A DNA stretch of 64,000 nucleotides from Fluviibacter phosphoraccumulans_A (GTDB lineage Bacteria; Pseudomonadota; Gammaproteobacteria; Burkholderiales; Rhodocyclaceae). This document shows positions 46,970-55,437 of the stretch, in pieces (positions within the stretch are counted from its first letter, which is position 1; each line of letters opens with the position of its first letter). The notes beneath the pieces were generated by a model. That model saw only the letters and a list, made by a program, of their open reading frames with translations, was not told the DNA's origin and ran no database searches. Position numbers and translations under genes: made by a program. The stretch spans positions 992,001 to 1,056,000 of the forward strand of contig CP126743.1 of assembly GCA_036287865.1 (NCBI GenBank), given 5' to 3'.

Positions 46970-47515
46970 ATGTTCATGAAACTGAATGTGAAATCATTCT
47001 GCGGCATAGACCTGCAGTTGCTCACGGCGTTGTGGCTATTGTCGATACCAACGGCTGCCTATTCCGAATTCAGTCAGGCTATCGCAAGTGCATCCCTTAA
47101 GCCTTATGACACGAGTGAGTTCAGACGCTTTGGTTTTTTGGTGTACGAGGCTCAACTGTGAGCTGGGAATAACCCCATGGAGCCGCCAATTGCGTTGCAG
47201 CTGACCTACAAGCGAGAGATTGCTGGCGCTAAAATTGTTGAAACCAGTGTTGATCAGATGCGCGCTCTGGGTGCCGATGAAAAACGACTGGCCGTTTGGG
47301 CAGCAGCAATGGCTAAAATTTTTCCGAACGTTAAACCGGGAGACCAGATTGTCGGTATCTATCGTCCTGGGTCCGCTGTATTTTTATACAACAATCAGGA
47401 GGTTGGCCAGGTGAACGATCCCGAGTTTGCGCGATTGTTCTTTAGTATCTGGTTTGATCCGCGAACCAGTGAACCGAAATTGCGGGAACGTCTGTTGCTT
47501 CGAAGGGCGGGTTGA
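46970..47515 (+). pseudogene. Chalcone isomerase-like exported protein, interrupted by an in-frame TGA
   Basis: N-terminal signal peptide (LLTALWLLSIPTAAYS), then a bacterial chalcone-isomerase-like domain: FRRFGFLVYEAQL before the stop and, in the same frame, AGNNPMEPPIALQLTYKREI, FPNVKPGDQIVGIYRPG and FFSIWFDPRTSEPKLRERLL after it. The TGA at 47159-47161 falls where homologues usually have Trp (Y-[ED]-A-x-L-W), a one-base TGG to TGA change. Without it the protein would be about 181 residues. The function of these proteins in bacteria is not established. ATG 46970 is chosen for signal-peptide fit. Confidence 0.82.
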
Positions 47516-47533
47516 TGCTGAAACAGCAAGGTC

Positions 47534-48280
47534 ATGCGCTACGGATTTCTGGGCTTGCCGCTCGCGTTTGGCGCTTTGCCTATCTATCTCTTTGTGCCTG
47601 ATTTTTACGCGCGTAGTGGTTTACTCAAGCTTTCGGTAATTGGCTTTGTGCTTTTAATTACCAGACTTATTGACGCGGTTGCGGACCCCCGTTTTTGCTG
47701 GCTAATTGACCGCTTTTCCCGTAAAACAGTTCTCTATTTAGCATTGGTACCCTTTGCCCTGGGTTTTCTTGCGCTTTTTACGTCGCCGGCAACCAGCGTC
47801 AGTGCGACACTTTGGCTCTTTATGAGTTTGGCATTCTGCACATTAGGATTCTCTGCCGCGATGATTGCCTATCAGGCCTGGGGTAGTGACCTGGGGGTCG
47901 ATAGCACTGAGCGGCTGCGCTTAACGGGCGCACGCGAAGCCTTTATTCTGGTCGGCGTTGTTATCGCTGCCATTATTCCTTCATTGGGTTCAGATCAGCC
48001 CTTAACCGGAATGGCTGTCCTTCCGTATTTTCTCCTTGGCTTGTTGTTCCTAGCGCTACTCATCATACGAGGCTTGCCTGCTGGTATCTTGAATAAGAAC
48101 GAAGAATCTCTCATGTCTCGATTAGGGGTTGTTTGGCGAGACAAGATATATCGTCGTTTGTTGGCGGTATTCATGGCGAATGGTATTGCCTCAGCCTTTC
48201 CTACAACCTTGTTTGTTTTTTATGTGGCAGACGTGCTGCAAGCACCAGAGAAAACAGGTCTGTTGCTGGCTATCTTGTTT
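47534..48280 (+). pseudogene. MFS sugar-type transporter, 3' part lost
   Basis: The N-terminal about 248 residues of an MFS permease of the GPH/MelB-like kind: RYGFLGLPLAFGALPIYL, RLIDAVADPRFCWLIDRFSR (family cytoplasmic loop), then helices up to FFYVADVLQAPEKTGLLLAILF (read from 48195 to 48280). After 48280 the frame encodes antisense of folE2, with no membrane character, to 48376. About five helices are missing. The N-terminus may also be shifted: an ATG at 47515 gives MLKQQGHAL in another frame. Not functional as a transporter. Confidence 0.82.
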
Positions 48281-48996
48281 CAGTCGGAGTGCGATATCGC
48301 GAACCAGATCTTCTACAAACTTAGGGTTGTCGTAAGCACGCTTGGTCACCCATTTTTCATCAGGCCGCTTCAATAGACCGAAAACTTCACACGATGCTTT
48401 TTCTTCGGCGATGCGAACAAGATCTTCGAGATTGAAAGCAACACCTTTTTTAGCGTTGCAATAATCGTAATGTGCGATCGTTGATTGTGAGCGCCGTATA
48501 CCGAGATCTCTTTTGAGCAAGGGCATAGGCTTGTCACTGGCACAACGACTTTCAATGTCAGTTCAGTTTAGCCGGGAACATTGCCACTCACAATAATCCC
48601 GGCATCAATGTCGATCAGACTGCTCACCCCGGAAACGGGCGCCGCTTTGCGAATAAAATAGGGAAACTCAAACTCAATTCTGCCGCTGGTTGCTTCTAAA
48701 CGCTGGCGCATACGGCTAAATAGAGATTTCATGCAGGTCAGCGTGAGTGGTTCGTCCTGCGCTTCCATGATTTCGACAAATCGGGACATATGGGTGCCCT
48801 TAACCGTTGGTGGCAGCCCGACAGTCATGGTAAGTGTTGCCACTGTAGGGTGAGTCTCTCCCGAAGCATCCACTAAACTTATTGGGTAACGTAGACCACG
48901 AACCCCGACTTGGTTGATGGCTAATTCTCGATGGTCAGGTTTGCCTTGAATATCTGGAAGCAACATATCGTGTAGCGATTTATCGGGTGCGTTCAT
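48281..48996 (-). pseudogene. folE2: GTP cyclohydrolase FolE2, broken and truncated
   Basis: Type IB GTP cyclohydrolase, first step to tetrahydrofolate and queuosine. Segments in order: ELAINQVGVRGLRYPISL, GTHMSRFVEIM, FPYFIRKAAPVSGVSSL, then an in-frame TAA (48568-48570) where a Lys (AAA) would fit. After it come TELTLKVVVPVTSLCPCSKEI and GAHNQRSHITI, then a one-base loss in the six-A run (48446-48451) that shifts to GVAFNLEDLVRIAEEKASCE and YDNPKFVEDLVRDIALRL. The last about 40 residues are replaced by the antisense of the MFS gene. Catalytic Cys and Glu segments remain but cannot be read in one piece. Confidence 0.88.
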
Positions 48997-49033
48997 GGTT
49001 TTCTCCCCGGGGGGGTTGGGGTGTGTTTTGAAG

Positions 49034-49657
49034 CTAAGGCGTGCTTTTGAGCATCTGTTCTATGGCTTCGATCATTGTTTTGCTCTCAGGTGCTATTTGG
49101 CTTCCGAAGCTCAATACTTTCCGGCCATCACGGCTGATGAGGTATTTGTGAAAATTCCAGCTCGGTGAATCGCCGGTCAATTGGGCAAGCTGTTTGAAGA
49201 GCGGGTTTGCATTGCTGCCCCTGACGGATGATTTGGCAAACATCGGAAACTTGATGCCGTAGGTGTTATGGCAGAAGTCTGCAATTTTCTTGTTGCTATC
49301 GGGTTCATGCTGGCCAAAATCGTTGGATGGGAACCCTAGAACTACCAGCCCCTGTGATCTGAACCGATCGTACAAACGTTCCAGACCATCGTATTGCCGG
49401 GTAAAACCACAATAGCTCGCGGTATTAACCACTAGGACGACCTTGCCTGCGTACTGGCATAGAGACTGAGGCGTCTCATCCTGTAACTTGGGGTAGGTGC
49501 CTTTAAGCAAATCTGGACACGATTGCGAGGCAACCAACGTTTGTTTGTTGTTAGTAGACATCTCGTTCCCTCTGGCTTTGGGGGCAGCAATGGCTAATGT
49601 ACCTGAGAGCAAGGCGGCAATAAGAACGGGTTTGACGATAAGTTTGGTTAGGGGCAT
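49034..49657 (-). CDS. Glutathione peroxidase family protein, exported
   Basis: Thiol peroxidase of the GPx fold with a catalytic Cys in place of Sec: VNTASYCGFTRQYDGLERLY, GFPSNDFGQHEPDS (Gln) and SWNFHKYLI (Trp, Asn) supply the catalytic tetrad. An N-terminal hydrophobic signal (VLIAALLSGTLAIA) suggests a periplasmic place. About 207 residues from ATG 49657. Intact although surrounded by broken genes. Divergent from the SDR pseudogene; two inverted repeats sit in the shared promoter. Confidence 0.9.
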   Translation of the reverse strand: MPLTKLIVKPVLIAALLSGTLAIAAPKARGNEMSTNNKQTLVASQSCPDLLKGTYPKLQDETPQSLCQYAGKVVLVVNTASYCGFTRQYDGLERLYDRFRSQGLVVLGFPSNDFGQHEPDSNKKIADFCHNTYGIKFPMFAKSSVRGSNANPLFKQLAQLTGDSPSWNFHKYLISRDGRKVLSFGSQIAPESKTMIEAIEQMLKSTP

Positions 49658-49673
49658 TTTGTCCACGACAAAT

Positions 49674-49734
49674 TTGTATACAACGACAAAATATACTTTA
49701 AAATGACATCTGTCAACAATTTGTCTAGTACAAA
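49674..49734. promoter_or_regulatory. Two inverted repeats in the gpx/SDR divergent promoter
   Basis: Perfect palindrome TTGTATACAA (49674-49683) and TTTGT-N5-ACAAA (49720-49734), sharing TTGT/ACAA half-sites, flank a -10-like TATACT (49692-49697). Likely operators of a MarR- or TetR-type regulator. Confidence 0.45.
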
Positions 49735-49758
49735 ACGATTCTAAGAAAAGTGTCTCTC

Positions 49759-50447
49759 ATGAAAAAGATCGCTTTAATCACAGGTGCGGCTGGTGGGCTG
49801 GGGAAATCACTGGCAGCGCATCTTTTGAGGCCGAGGGCTGGCAACTGATCGTGACTAGCAGAGATCCGGCGCGTCTTAAGGAGGCATACGGAGACAAGCA
49901 TCTGCAGATTAGTACAGATTGCGCTACACCGGATGGCGTGAAATCCATTTTTGATATTGCCCAGGACAACGCGTTAATACCCCAAGCTTTTGCCCACTGC
50001 GTGGGTAACATCAAACTCGGCGCCCTTCATAGGCTGAGCAAAGCCGATTTTGAGGAATCGATTGAGGCGAACTTGACGAGCGCATTTCATTCGCTTGCTG
50101 GCTTCGTTGGTAGTTTGAGGCAGCATAATTTGCCAGGGAGCGCAGTCCGTGTCTCTTCAGTTGCTGCACAGATTGGTACGCCAAATCATGAGGCGGTCGC
50201 TGCAGCCAAAGCTGGTGTTGAGGGTCTTGCCAGAGGCACCGCGGCTACCTACGCCCCCTATGGTATTCGTGTGAATGTTGTGGCGCCGGGAATTATGGAT
50301 TCTCCCGCAACAGAACGCCTGCTTGCAACGGATGCTTTGCGCGCCGCGGCCGCCAGACAATATGCGCTACCTGGTATTGGTACGACCACTGAGCTTGCAG
50401 AGCTTATGGGTTGGTTGCTTTCAAACCGAAGTGGTCGTGTTATGGCG
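49759..50447 (+). pseudogene. Short-chain dehydrogenase/reductase, frameshifted and 3'-truncated
   Basis: MKKIALITGAAGGLGKSLAAHL encodes the Rossmann loop; it then shifts frame at a four-T run (49823-49826). Restoring one T joins it to EAEGWQLIVTSRDPARLKEAY. Later segments HCVGNIKLG, VRVSSVAAQIGTPNH with Ser, and an atypical catalytic region (AAAKAGVEGLARGTA, where Lys is present but the usual Tyr of YxxxK is replaced by AVAAAK) are seen. After GRVMA (50447) the frame meets the antisense of the adjacent gene. About 15 C-terminal residues are missing. Substrate unknown. Confidence 0.8.
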
Positions 50448-50701
50448 CGCAGGTTGAGTTGGGGTGCCACTGGCCTTGTTTCTCGCGGCAGACTATTGAG
50501 CACCGCGGCCATACTGGCGGGCCCGCAAAAAGCCAGATTTTCCTGGGTGTCTATAAAAGGCTGTACGGCAAAATATTGCCGGTTATAGTTGGCCTGTAAC
50601 AATCTTTGAGCACCGGTCGACGAATTCAGATAGACCAGATCACCCGCATACGCAAGAGCGGTTAAGGTCAAGCCAAGCAGGAGCATCAAGAGGCGTTGCA
50701 T
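50448..50701 (-). pseudogene. Phytochelatin synthase-like protein, N-terminal fragment
   Basis: Signal peptide (RLLMLLLGLTLTALAYA), YLNSSTGAQRLL, and the papain-like catalytic Cys in NLAFCGPASMAAVLNSLP are clear. Homology stops at about residue 83 (RPVAPQLN), where the frame enters antisense of the SDR gene. The catalytic His and Asp, which lie in the missing part, are lost. Bacterial homologues are exported glutathione-cleaving or phytochelatin-synthase-like hydrolases of about 230 residues. Confidence 0.82.
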
Positions 50702-50742
50702 AATTTCTAAGGTCTAAAGCGGCAATGCGCTATGAAAAATGC

Positions 50743-51849
50743 CTAGTTGCCGGCAGTTGTTTGGTTTGTAGGGGTCACTCCCGAAGATGGCAGACCGGGG
50801 GCACCATAGATCAGGGTTAGTGCGGATTCCACTTTGGGCGCCTGGCTAAAACAGGTCTTAACCAGATCCGAATCCTGATACCAGCTTGTATTCCCTCGTG
50901 CCTCATCCATGAATGATTTCATTACCAGGGCGATATCCGGATTTGCCAGGCCTGCGGCGCGCAGCTTTTCAAACCCCAGTGAACAGGCGCGGGATAGGTC
51001 TTTGCCGCTGGCATTCGACAAAATTCTCAGCTGGCTAGGCGCAGAACTGTTGAGAATCTGCATGAAATTTTCTTTAGTGCCGGGCACCAGATGATTCAAG
51101 ATCCGTTCGGCAGAAATGTTTTCACGAACGCCGAAATTGCCGAGATCTTCAACAGTGGGGTGGAACAGTGTCCGGAAATAGGCAAAATCCAGGCGTATCG
51201 TAAATAAATGGATTTTCTCGGCAGCGGGATCAGACTGTAGTTGTTGTATCTTCTTGTCGGAAACACTGCCCATCTGATCAGCGTGGTAAACTGGGATCTG
51301 AATGCTGTGCAAGCCCTTGCGCAAGTCAGACTAGGTCAGCGAGATGGGTACACGGGCATCAGTCATGCCCTTCATCATTTTGTTGGCACGTGCTTCAGTA
51401 TCGGCCAGTACGGAATTGCCCACAACGGCAGTGGCACCACCGACCAGCACCGAGGTGCCGCCAGTGGCAACCAGAGTGGCAGCGCCCAGCAATAACTTTG
51501 CCGAACCGACAAAGTCACTGCTTGAATCAATCGCGCTCCGTACATTGATGGTGAGTGAAAGCCTGCCGGGGTTAAGCAGCGAGCGAACACCCAGAACGGA
51601 GAGGGGTACGATCTGAATAGGGGTTGTGCTTAGTGATGCGCATTCTGCACCATTTTCTCGGCCGTCAAATGTGGCAACGGGTATGTCCATCTGATCCATC
51701 CGGCTTTTGAAACCATTGCTGGTTACGGACAGCACCAGTTGAACCTTATCGGAACCCCAGAAACTGCTTTCACGTGAGGGTAGGGCATTCGCGGATTTTA
51801 CCCGCGTTAACAGTATGTGCAGAAAATTCTGAGCCGCTACAGCTTGTAC
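50743..51849 (-). pseudogene. Unrecognised lipoprotein-like gene, broken by frameshift and in-frame TAG
   Basis: One continuous frame (51847 to 50743) is interrupted by TAG at 51331-51333; both sides look coding (KVQLVLSVTSNGFKSRMDQ before, GLHSIQIPVYHADQMGSVSD after) and contain no other stop. A hydrophobic Gly/Ala segment (LLLGAATLVATGGTSVLVGG) lies in the middle. Upstream, another frame reads TSCSGSEFSAHTVNAGK from 51847, as expected right after a lipobox Cys (51839-51841), and joins the main frame by a one-base shift near 51775. The signal peptide itself is missing, against the end of pitA. I do not recognise the family. Confidence 0.65.
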
Positions 51850-52857
51850 TTAGAGTACGTTCGTTCCTAACCACCAGGCTGCGGCGGCAATCAATGCGCT
51901 ACAAGGGATCGCAAGAATCCAGGCCCAGACAATATTGCCAGCGACACCCCAACGTACACGGCGGGCACCACGTGTGGAGCCGACGCCGGCGATGGCACCC
52001 GTAATGGTGTGAGTGGTGGATACGGGAATGCCCAGTGCCGTAGCAAAGAACAGGGTCATGGCACCGGCACTGTTGGCACAGAAGCCACGCGCCTGATTTA
52101 GCTTGGTAATGCGGTTGCCCATCGTCTTAACAATCCGCCAGCCACCAAACATGGTGCCCAGACCCATCGCTGTGTAGCAGGACAACACCACCCACGCAGG
52201 TACATGCTCACCAGATTTGAAAACACCTGCGGCAATCAGCAGCATCCAGATAATGCCGATGGTCTTCTGGGCATCATTACCACCATGGCCCAGGCTGTAA
52301 CCGGCCGCAGAAACCAGTTGTAGGCGACGGAAATGTTTATCCACCTTGCTAGGAGACATGTTTCTACAGAGCCAGGAAACAATCACCATCATGAGGCTAC
52401 CGATAGTGAATCCCAGGAAAGGGGCAATAAAGATAAAGGCGATGATCTTGAGGACGCCAGCCGAGATGAGGCTGCCAAAGCCGGCCTTGGCTACGGCGGC
52501 GCCAACCAGACCACCTACCAGGGCGTGCGAAGAAGAAGAGGGGATGCCGTAGTACCAGGTGATCACATTCCAGACGATAGCGCCGATAAGGGCGCCAAAG
52601 ATGAGATAGTGATCCACAATTGACGGATCGATGGTGCCTTTACCAATAGTCCCTGCAACTTTGAGCTCAAACAGGAAGTAGGCGAGAAAGTTAAAAGCAG
52701 CCGCCCAGATCACTGCCTGATGGGGTTTTAAAACCCGGGTTGAAACGATCGTGGCAATTGAATTGGCCGCATCGTGGAAGCCGTTCATAAAATCGAACAG
52801 CAGAGCGACGATGACGAGGGTGATGATCACCCCCAGGTTCATTTGCAGGTTATCCAT
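51850..52857 (-). CDS. pitA: Low-affinity inorganic phosphate transporter PitA
   Basis: Proton-coupled metal-phosphate symporter of the PiT family. Both family signatures are intact: FDFMNGFHDAANSIATIV with SSSSHALVGGLVG in the first half, and SLGHGGNDAQKTIGIIW with PVSTTHTITGAIAGVGS in the second. About ten membrane helices in 335 residues. It follows the DUF47 gene by 11 bases, the standard regulator-transporter pair. Confidence 0.95.
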   Translation of the reverse strand: MDNLQMNLGVIITLVIVALLFDFMNGFHDAANSIATIVSTRVLKPHQAVIWAAAFNFLAYFLFELKVAGTIGKGTIDPSIVDHYLIFGALIGAIVWNVITWYYGIPSSSSHALVGGLVGAAVAKAGFGSLISAGVLKIIAFIFIAPFLGFTIGSLMMVIVSWLCRNMSPSKVDKHFRRLQLVSAAGYSLGHGGNDAQKTIGIIWMLLIAAGVFKSGEHVPAWVVLSCYTAMGLGTMFGGWRIVKTMGNRITKLNQARGFCANSAGAMTLFFATALGIPVSTTHTITGAIAGVGSTRGARRVRWGVAGNIVWAWILAIPCSALIAAAAWWLGTNVL

Positions 52858-52868
52858 GAATCAGGCGA

Positions 52869-53507
52869 TCAGGAGTTTTCGAGGACGATGGCTTCGATGG
52901 TGCCGGAGACATCTTTACAGCGATCCGAAACGGATTCGAGAATATCGTAGATTTCCTTCAGCTTGATGACCTGGCGGACATCTGGTTCTTCACGGAAAAG
53001 TTTGGACATCAGCTCACGATGCATGCGGTCTGCGTCTGACTCCAGTTCGTCGATTTCATGGCAGATGGTCAGGATGTGCGGGCCGTTCTGCATGCTGTCG
53101 AGCAGTTTAACCACCGAAGTGATGTGGTTGCAGCAACGGGCGGTCACCTGAGCCAGAGCAACGGCTTCCTGGGGTACCTGCTTGATGTCGTAGAGCGAAA
53201 CCGATTCGGCAACGTCCTGAATAATGTCCAGGATGTCATCCATACCGCTGATCAGCTCGTGAATCTCGTCCCGGTCAAATGGGGTAATGAAGGATTTGTG
53301 CAGCTGGGCCAGCGTTTCATGGGTGACCTTGTCAGCCTGACGTTCCACTGCATCAATCTCGTCGGCAAGACGCGCAACATCACCCGATTGGGTGGCTAGC
53401 GCCGTGATCAGATCGGTTAGTAGCGAACCACCTTTGGCAATCAGCGCAGCGTGGTTGTTGAAATGATCAAAATACTTGCCCTCCTTGGGCATGAGCTTGC
53501 CGAACAT
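52869..53507 (-). CDS. DUF47 family PhoU-like regulator of PitA
   Basis: All-helical PhoU-like protein (TIGR00153/DUF47), 212 residues. FDRDEIHELISGMDDILD and the ExxxDxxxxE metal-site pattern (DEIDAVERQADKVTHE, HEIDELESDADRMHRE) are typical. In other bacteria it modulates the linked Pit transporter. Cotranscribed with pitA. Confidence 0.92.
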   Translation of the reverse strand: MFGKLMPKEGKYFDHFNNHAALIAKGGSLLTDLITALATQSGDVARLADEIDAVERQADKVTHETLAQLHKSFITPFDRDEIHELISGMDDILDIIQDVAESVSLYDIKQVPQEAVALAQVTARCCNHITSVVKLLDSMQNGPHILTICHEIDELESDADRMHRELMSKLFREEPDVRQVIKLKEIYDILESVSDRCKDVSGTIEAIVLENS

Positions 53508-53620
53508 GGGAGACCTATGTGTTTTATAAAAATGAAAAGCTATTGTAATCCCTGTGTAAGCTATTGAGTGAGATATGTTGCAAGTTAGAATGTGCGTTAT
53601 CCGCTTTTAAATTGATCGTT

Positions 53621-54142
53621 ATGCACATTGCCTTGCACCCCGTTTTTTTACTCCTTGCGCTTCTAACTGCTTGTTCATTAACGCAAAATCCAGCGGCTGT
53701 TTCAGAGGCGGGTATGGTGTCAACGCCGATGGCTCAACCATCCAGCGCAAATGAACCTGTTTCACCGGGCGTCCCTGTACCCGCAGTGAACACGCCTGTT
53801 CAAAGTGCAGCACCAGTGAGTAAGCAAGCGTTGCAATTATCAGCACTGTCTGGCATTGCCAAAGCAGCGCAGAAGAATGCACAGAGCCCTAAAAAATATG
53901 CAGGTGAAATCCTGCAAGGTCAGGCTAAATTTATCAAAGCGCCTAAGGGCAACCCAAACGCCATGGTTGCGGATGTACGTGTAACAGGCTTGGGAGAAGT
54001 GTCGCTCTGGTGCCGGAATGTGTTGGGTGTTGCACCGGCAAGGCGGGTAATGACATTTGAAGGCACGCTCACCGGGAGCGTTTATACCTCAGAAGACTTC
54101 AGTCACGATGTGACCATGAAGGACTGCCGGTTCCACGAATAG
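53621..54142 (+). CDS. Lipoprotein of unknown function
   Basis: From ATG 53621 the protein begins MHIALHPVFLLLALLTACSL, with lipobox LTAC and mature Cys at residue 17. A Pro/Val/Ser-rich linker (about 20-70) precedes a small C-terminal domain with a KYAGEILQGQAKFIKAPKG stretch and two Cys (WCRNV, KDCRFHE) that may form a disulfide. 173 residues. Not recognised; the composition suggests a surface or periplasmic anchor. Convergent with the YdcH-like gene. Confidence 0.72.
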   Translation: MHIALHPVFLLLALLTACSLTQNPAAVSEAGMVSTPMAQPSSANEPVSPGVPVPAVNTPVQSAAPVSKQALQLSALSGIAKAAQKNAQSPKKYAGEILQGQAKFIKAPKGNPNAMVADVRVTGLGEVSLWCRNVLGVAPARRVMTFEGTLTGSVYTSEDFSHDVTMKDCRFHE

Positions 54143-54170
54143 CAAAACCGGCAGTTTTAGGCCTGATTAA

Positions 54171-54386
54171 TTAGGCTTCTGCCTTTTTCAGGATCGCGTA
54201 AAGCTCGTCCTTCAGGTGCAGCTTTTCTTTTTTCAGGGTTTCGATTTCTTCTTGCGTACCCGACTCAACGTGGGCTTCCATGTTCTTGATCTTCTGATCC
54301 AGATCATTGTGCTTGTCGAACAGGTTGGTGAAATGACGATCAGTTGTCTTGAGGCGGGTGATCAGCTCACGGTATTCGGGAAACAT
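54171..54386 (-). CDS. YdcH family protein (DUF465)
   Basis: Short coiled-coil protein of 71 residues: FPEYRELITRLKTTDRHF, FDKHNDLDQKI and LKKEKLHLKDELYAIL match the family. Function unknown. Start chosen at ATG 54386, because the extra upstream residues are not conserved in type. Confidence 0.88.
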   Translation of the reverse strand: MFPEYRELITRLKTTDRHFTNLFDKHNDLDQKIKNMEAHVESGTQEEIETLKKEKLHLKDELYAILKKAEA

Positions 54387-54466
54387 GCTAATTCCGGTAA
54401 TAAAGGACAGGGACGACAAATCGCCCACGGCCCTGATTTTACGCTCATGGGCGATATGCCGCCAGC

Positions 54467-55027
54467 TTATTGCGGTTGATTGTTGTTAATTTTGCCGTTA
54501 ATGCGTTTAAAAAAGCTGAGTTTTTCAGGAAAGTGCTGCGTCACCCAGGCAACTAGGGTGTATTTGATCAGTTTTCCTGCAAACAGCGCGATGAAGGCTT
54601 CAAGAATGTGGTCATCCACAATGCCGAAGAAAATAAGCAGTGGCATCTGGGGCAGGGGTGAAGCGCCGACTCCGAAGATTGCCCAAACACCATAGTCACC
54701 AATCCAGCACGAAGCCTCCGCCCAGGTTTCCGGGCTGATGAGATTCGGGAATAAATGGTGAATTTCGTTATAGCCAAGTAGATGCGCAACGCCCACGACA
54801 ACAGCACCTGCTGCCGCACTGCCTAGAGAGCATGCTGTGCTAAGCCTGAGCCAACGGCGGGGTGCCATCATCACGGCAGTGACAATCACAGCCGTTACCG
54901 GATATGCCGCCGTGAGTGTGCCGCCAAACGAGAGTAGTGCACTGAGGCCGAGTAAATGGTTGCCCTTATTGGCGCGTTCCATCCAGACCTGTAACTTGCT
55001 CTCCAGCTTGTCGAGCCGATTACCCAT
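54467..55027 (-). CDS. Membrane protein, possibly VTT/DedA-like
   Basis: 186 residues with four to five hydrophobic segments (LLGLSALLSFGGTLTAAYPV, ACSLGSAAAGAVVVGVAHLL, MPLLIFFGIVDDHILEAFIALFA in part). YGVWAIFGVGASPLPQMPLLIF resembles the reentrant F-x-x-A-x(2)P-P-P-x-P-type loop of VTT (SNARE-associated) proteins such as YqaA. The ATG overlaps the gloA TGA by one base, so translation is coupled. Function not known. Confidence 0.7.
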   Translation of the reverse strand: MGNRLDKLESKLQVWMERANKGNHLLGLSALLSFGGTLTAAYPVTAVIVTAVMMAPRRWLRLSTACSLGSAAAGAVVVGVAHLLGYNEIHHLFPNLISPETWAEASCWIGDYGVWAIFGVGASPLPQMPLLIFFGIVDDHILEAFIALFAGKLIKYTLVAWVTQHFPEKLSFFKRINGKINNNQPQ

Positions 55028-55422
55028 CAGTCGATGCGATTCTTGCGTTGAATCAGCTCGATCTTGTAACCATCGGGATCATCCACAAAGGCAATGACGG
55101 TATTGCCGTGCTTCAAGGGGCCGGCCTCACGCACGACATTGCCACCAGCTTCGCGGATCTTATCACAGGCGGCATAAGCGTCTTCTACCTCAAGCGCAAT
55201 ATGGCCGTAGGCGTTACCCAGGTCGTACTTGTCGACGCCCCAGTTATAAGTCAGTTCGATAACCGCCTGTTCGGATTCGGCGCCATAGCCCACAAAGGCC
55301 AGCGTGAATTTGCCTTCGGGATAATCATTTTTACGCAGCAGCGACATCTCCAATATGCGGGTGTAAAAATCCAGTGACTTGTCGAGGTCGCCAACGCGCA
55401 GCATGGTGTGCAGTAAACGCAT
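55027..55422 (-). CDS. gloA: Lactoylglutathione lyase (glyoxalase I)
   Basis: Converts the methylglyoxal-glutathione hemithioacetal to lactoylglutathione. 131 residues. Metal ligands: His in RLLHTMLRVGDLDKSLDFY, Glu in AVIELTYNWG, His in AYGHIALEVED, Glu in DGYKIELIQRK. Intact. Confidence 0.95.
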   Translation of the reverse strand: MRLLHTMLRVGDLDKSLDFYTRILEMSLLRKNDYPEGKFTLAFVGYGAESEQAVIELTYNWGVDKYDLGNAYGHIALEVEDAYAACDKIREAGGNVVREAGPLKHGNTVIAFVDDPDGYKIELIQRKNRID

Positions 55423-55437
55423 AGCTAGACGCCCGCT

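Noticed and set aside
48191..48526. A stand-alone 111-residue minus-strand gene
   Set aside because: Its core is the C-terminal half of FolE2, and its last third is antisense of the MFS gene.
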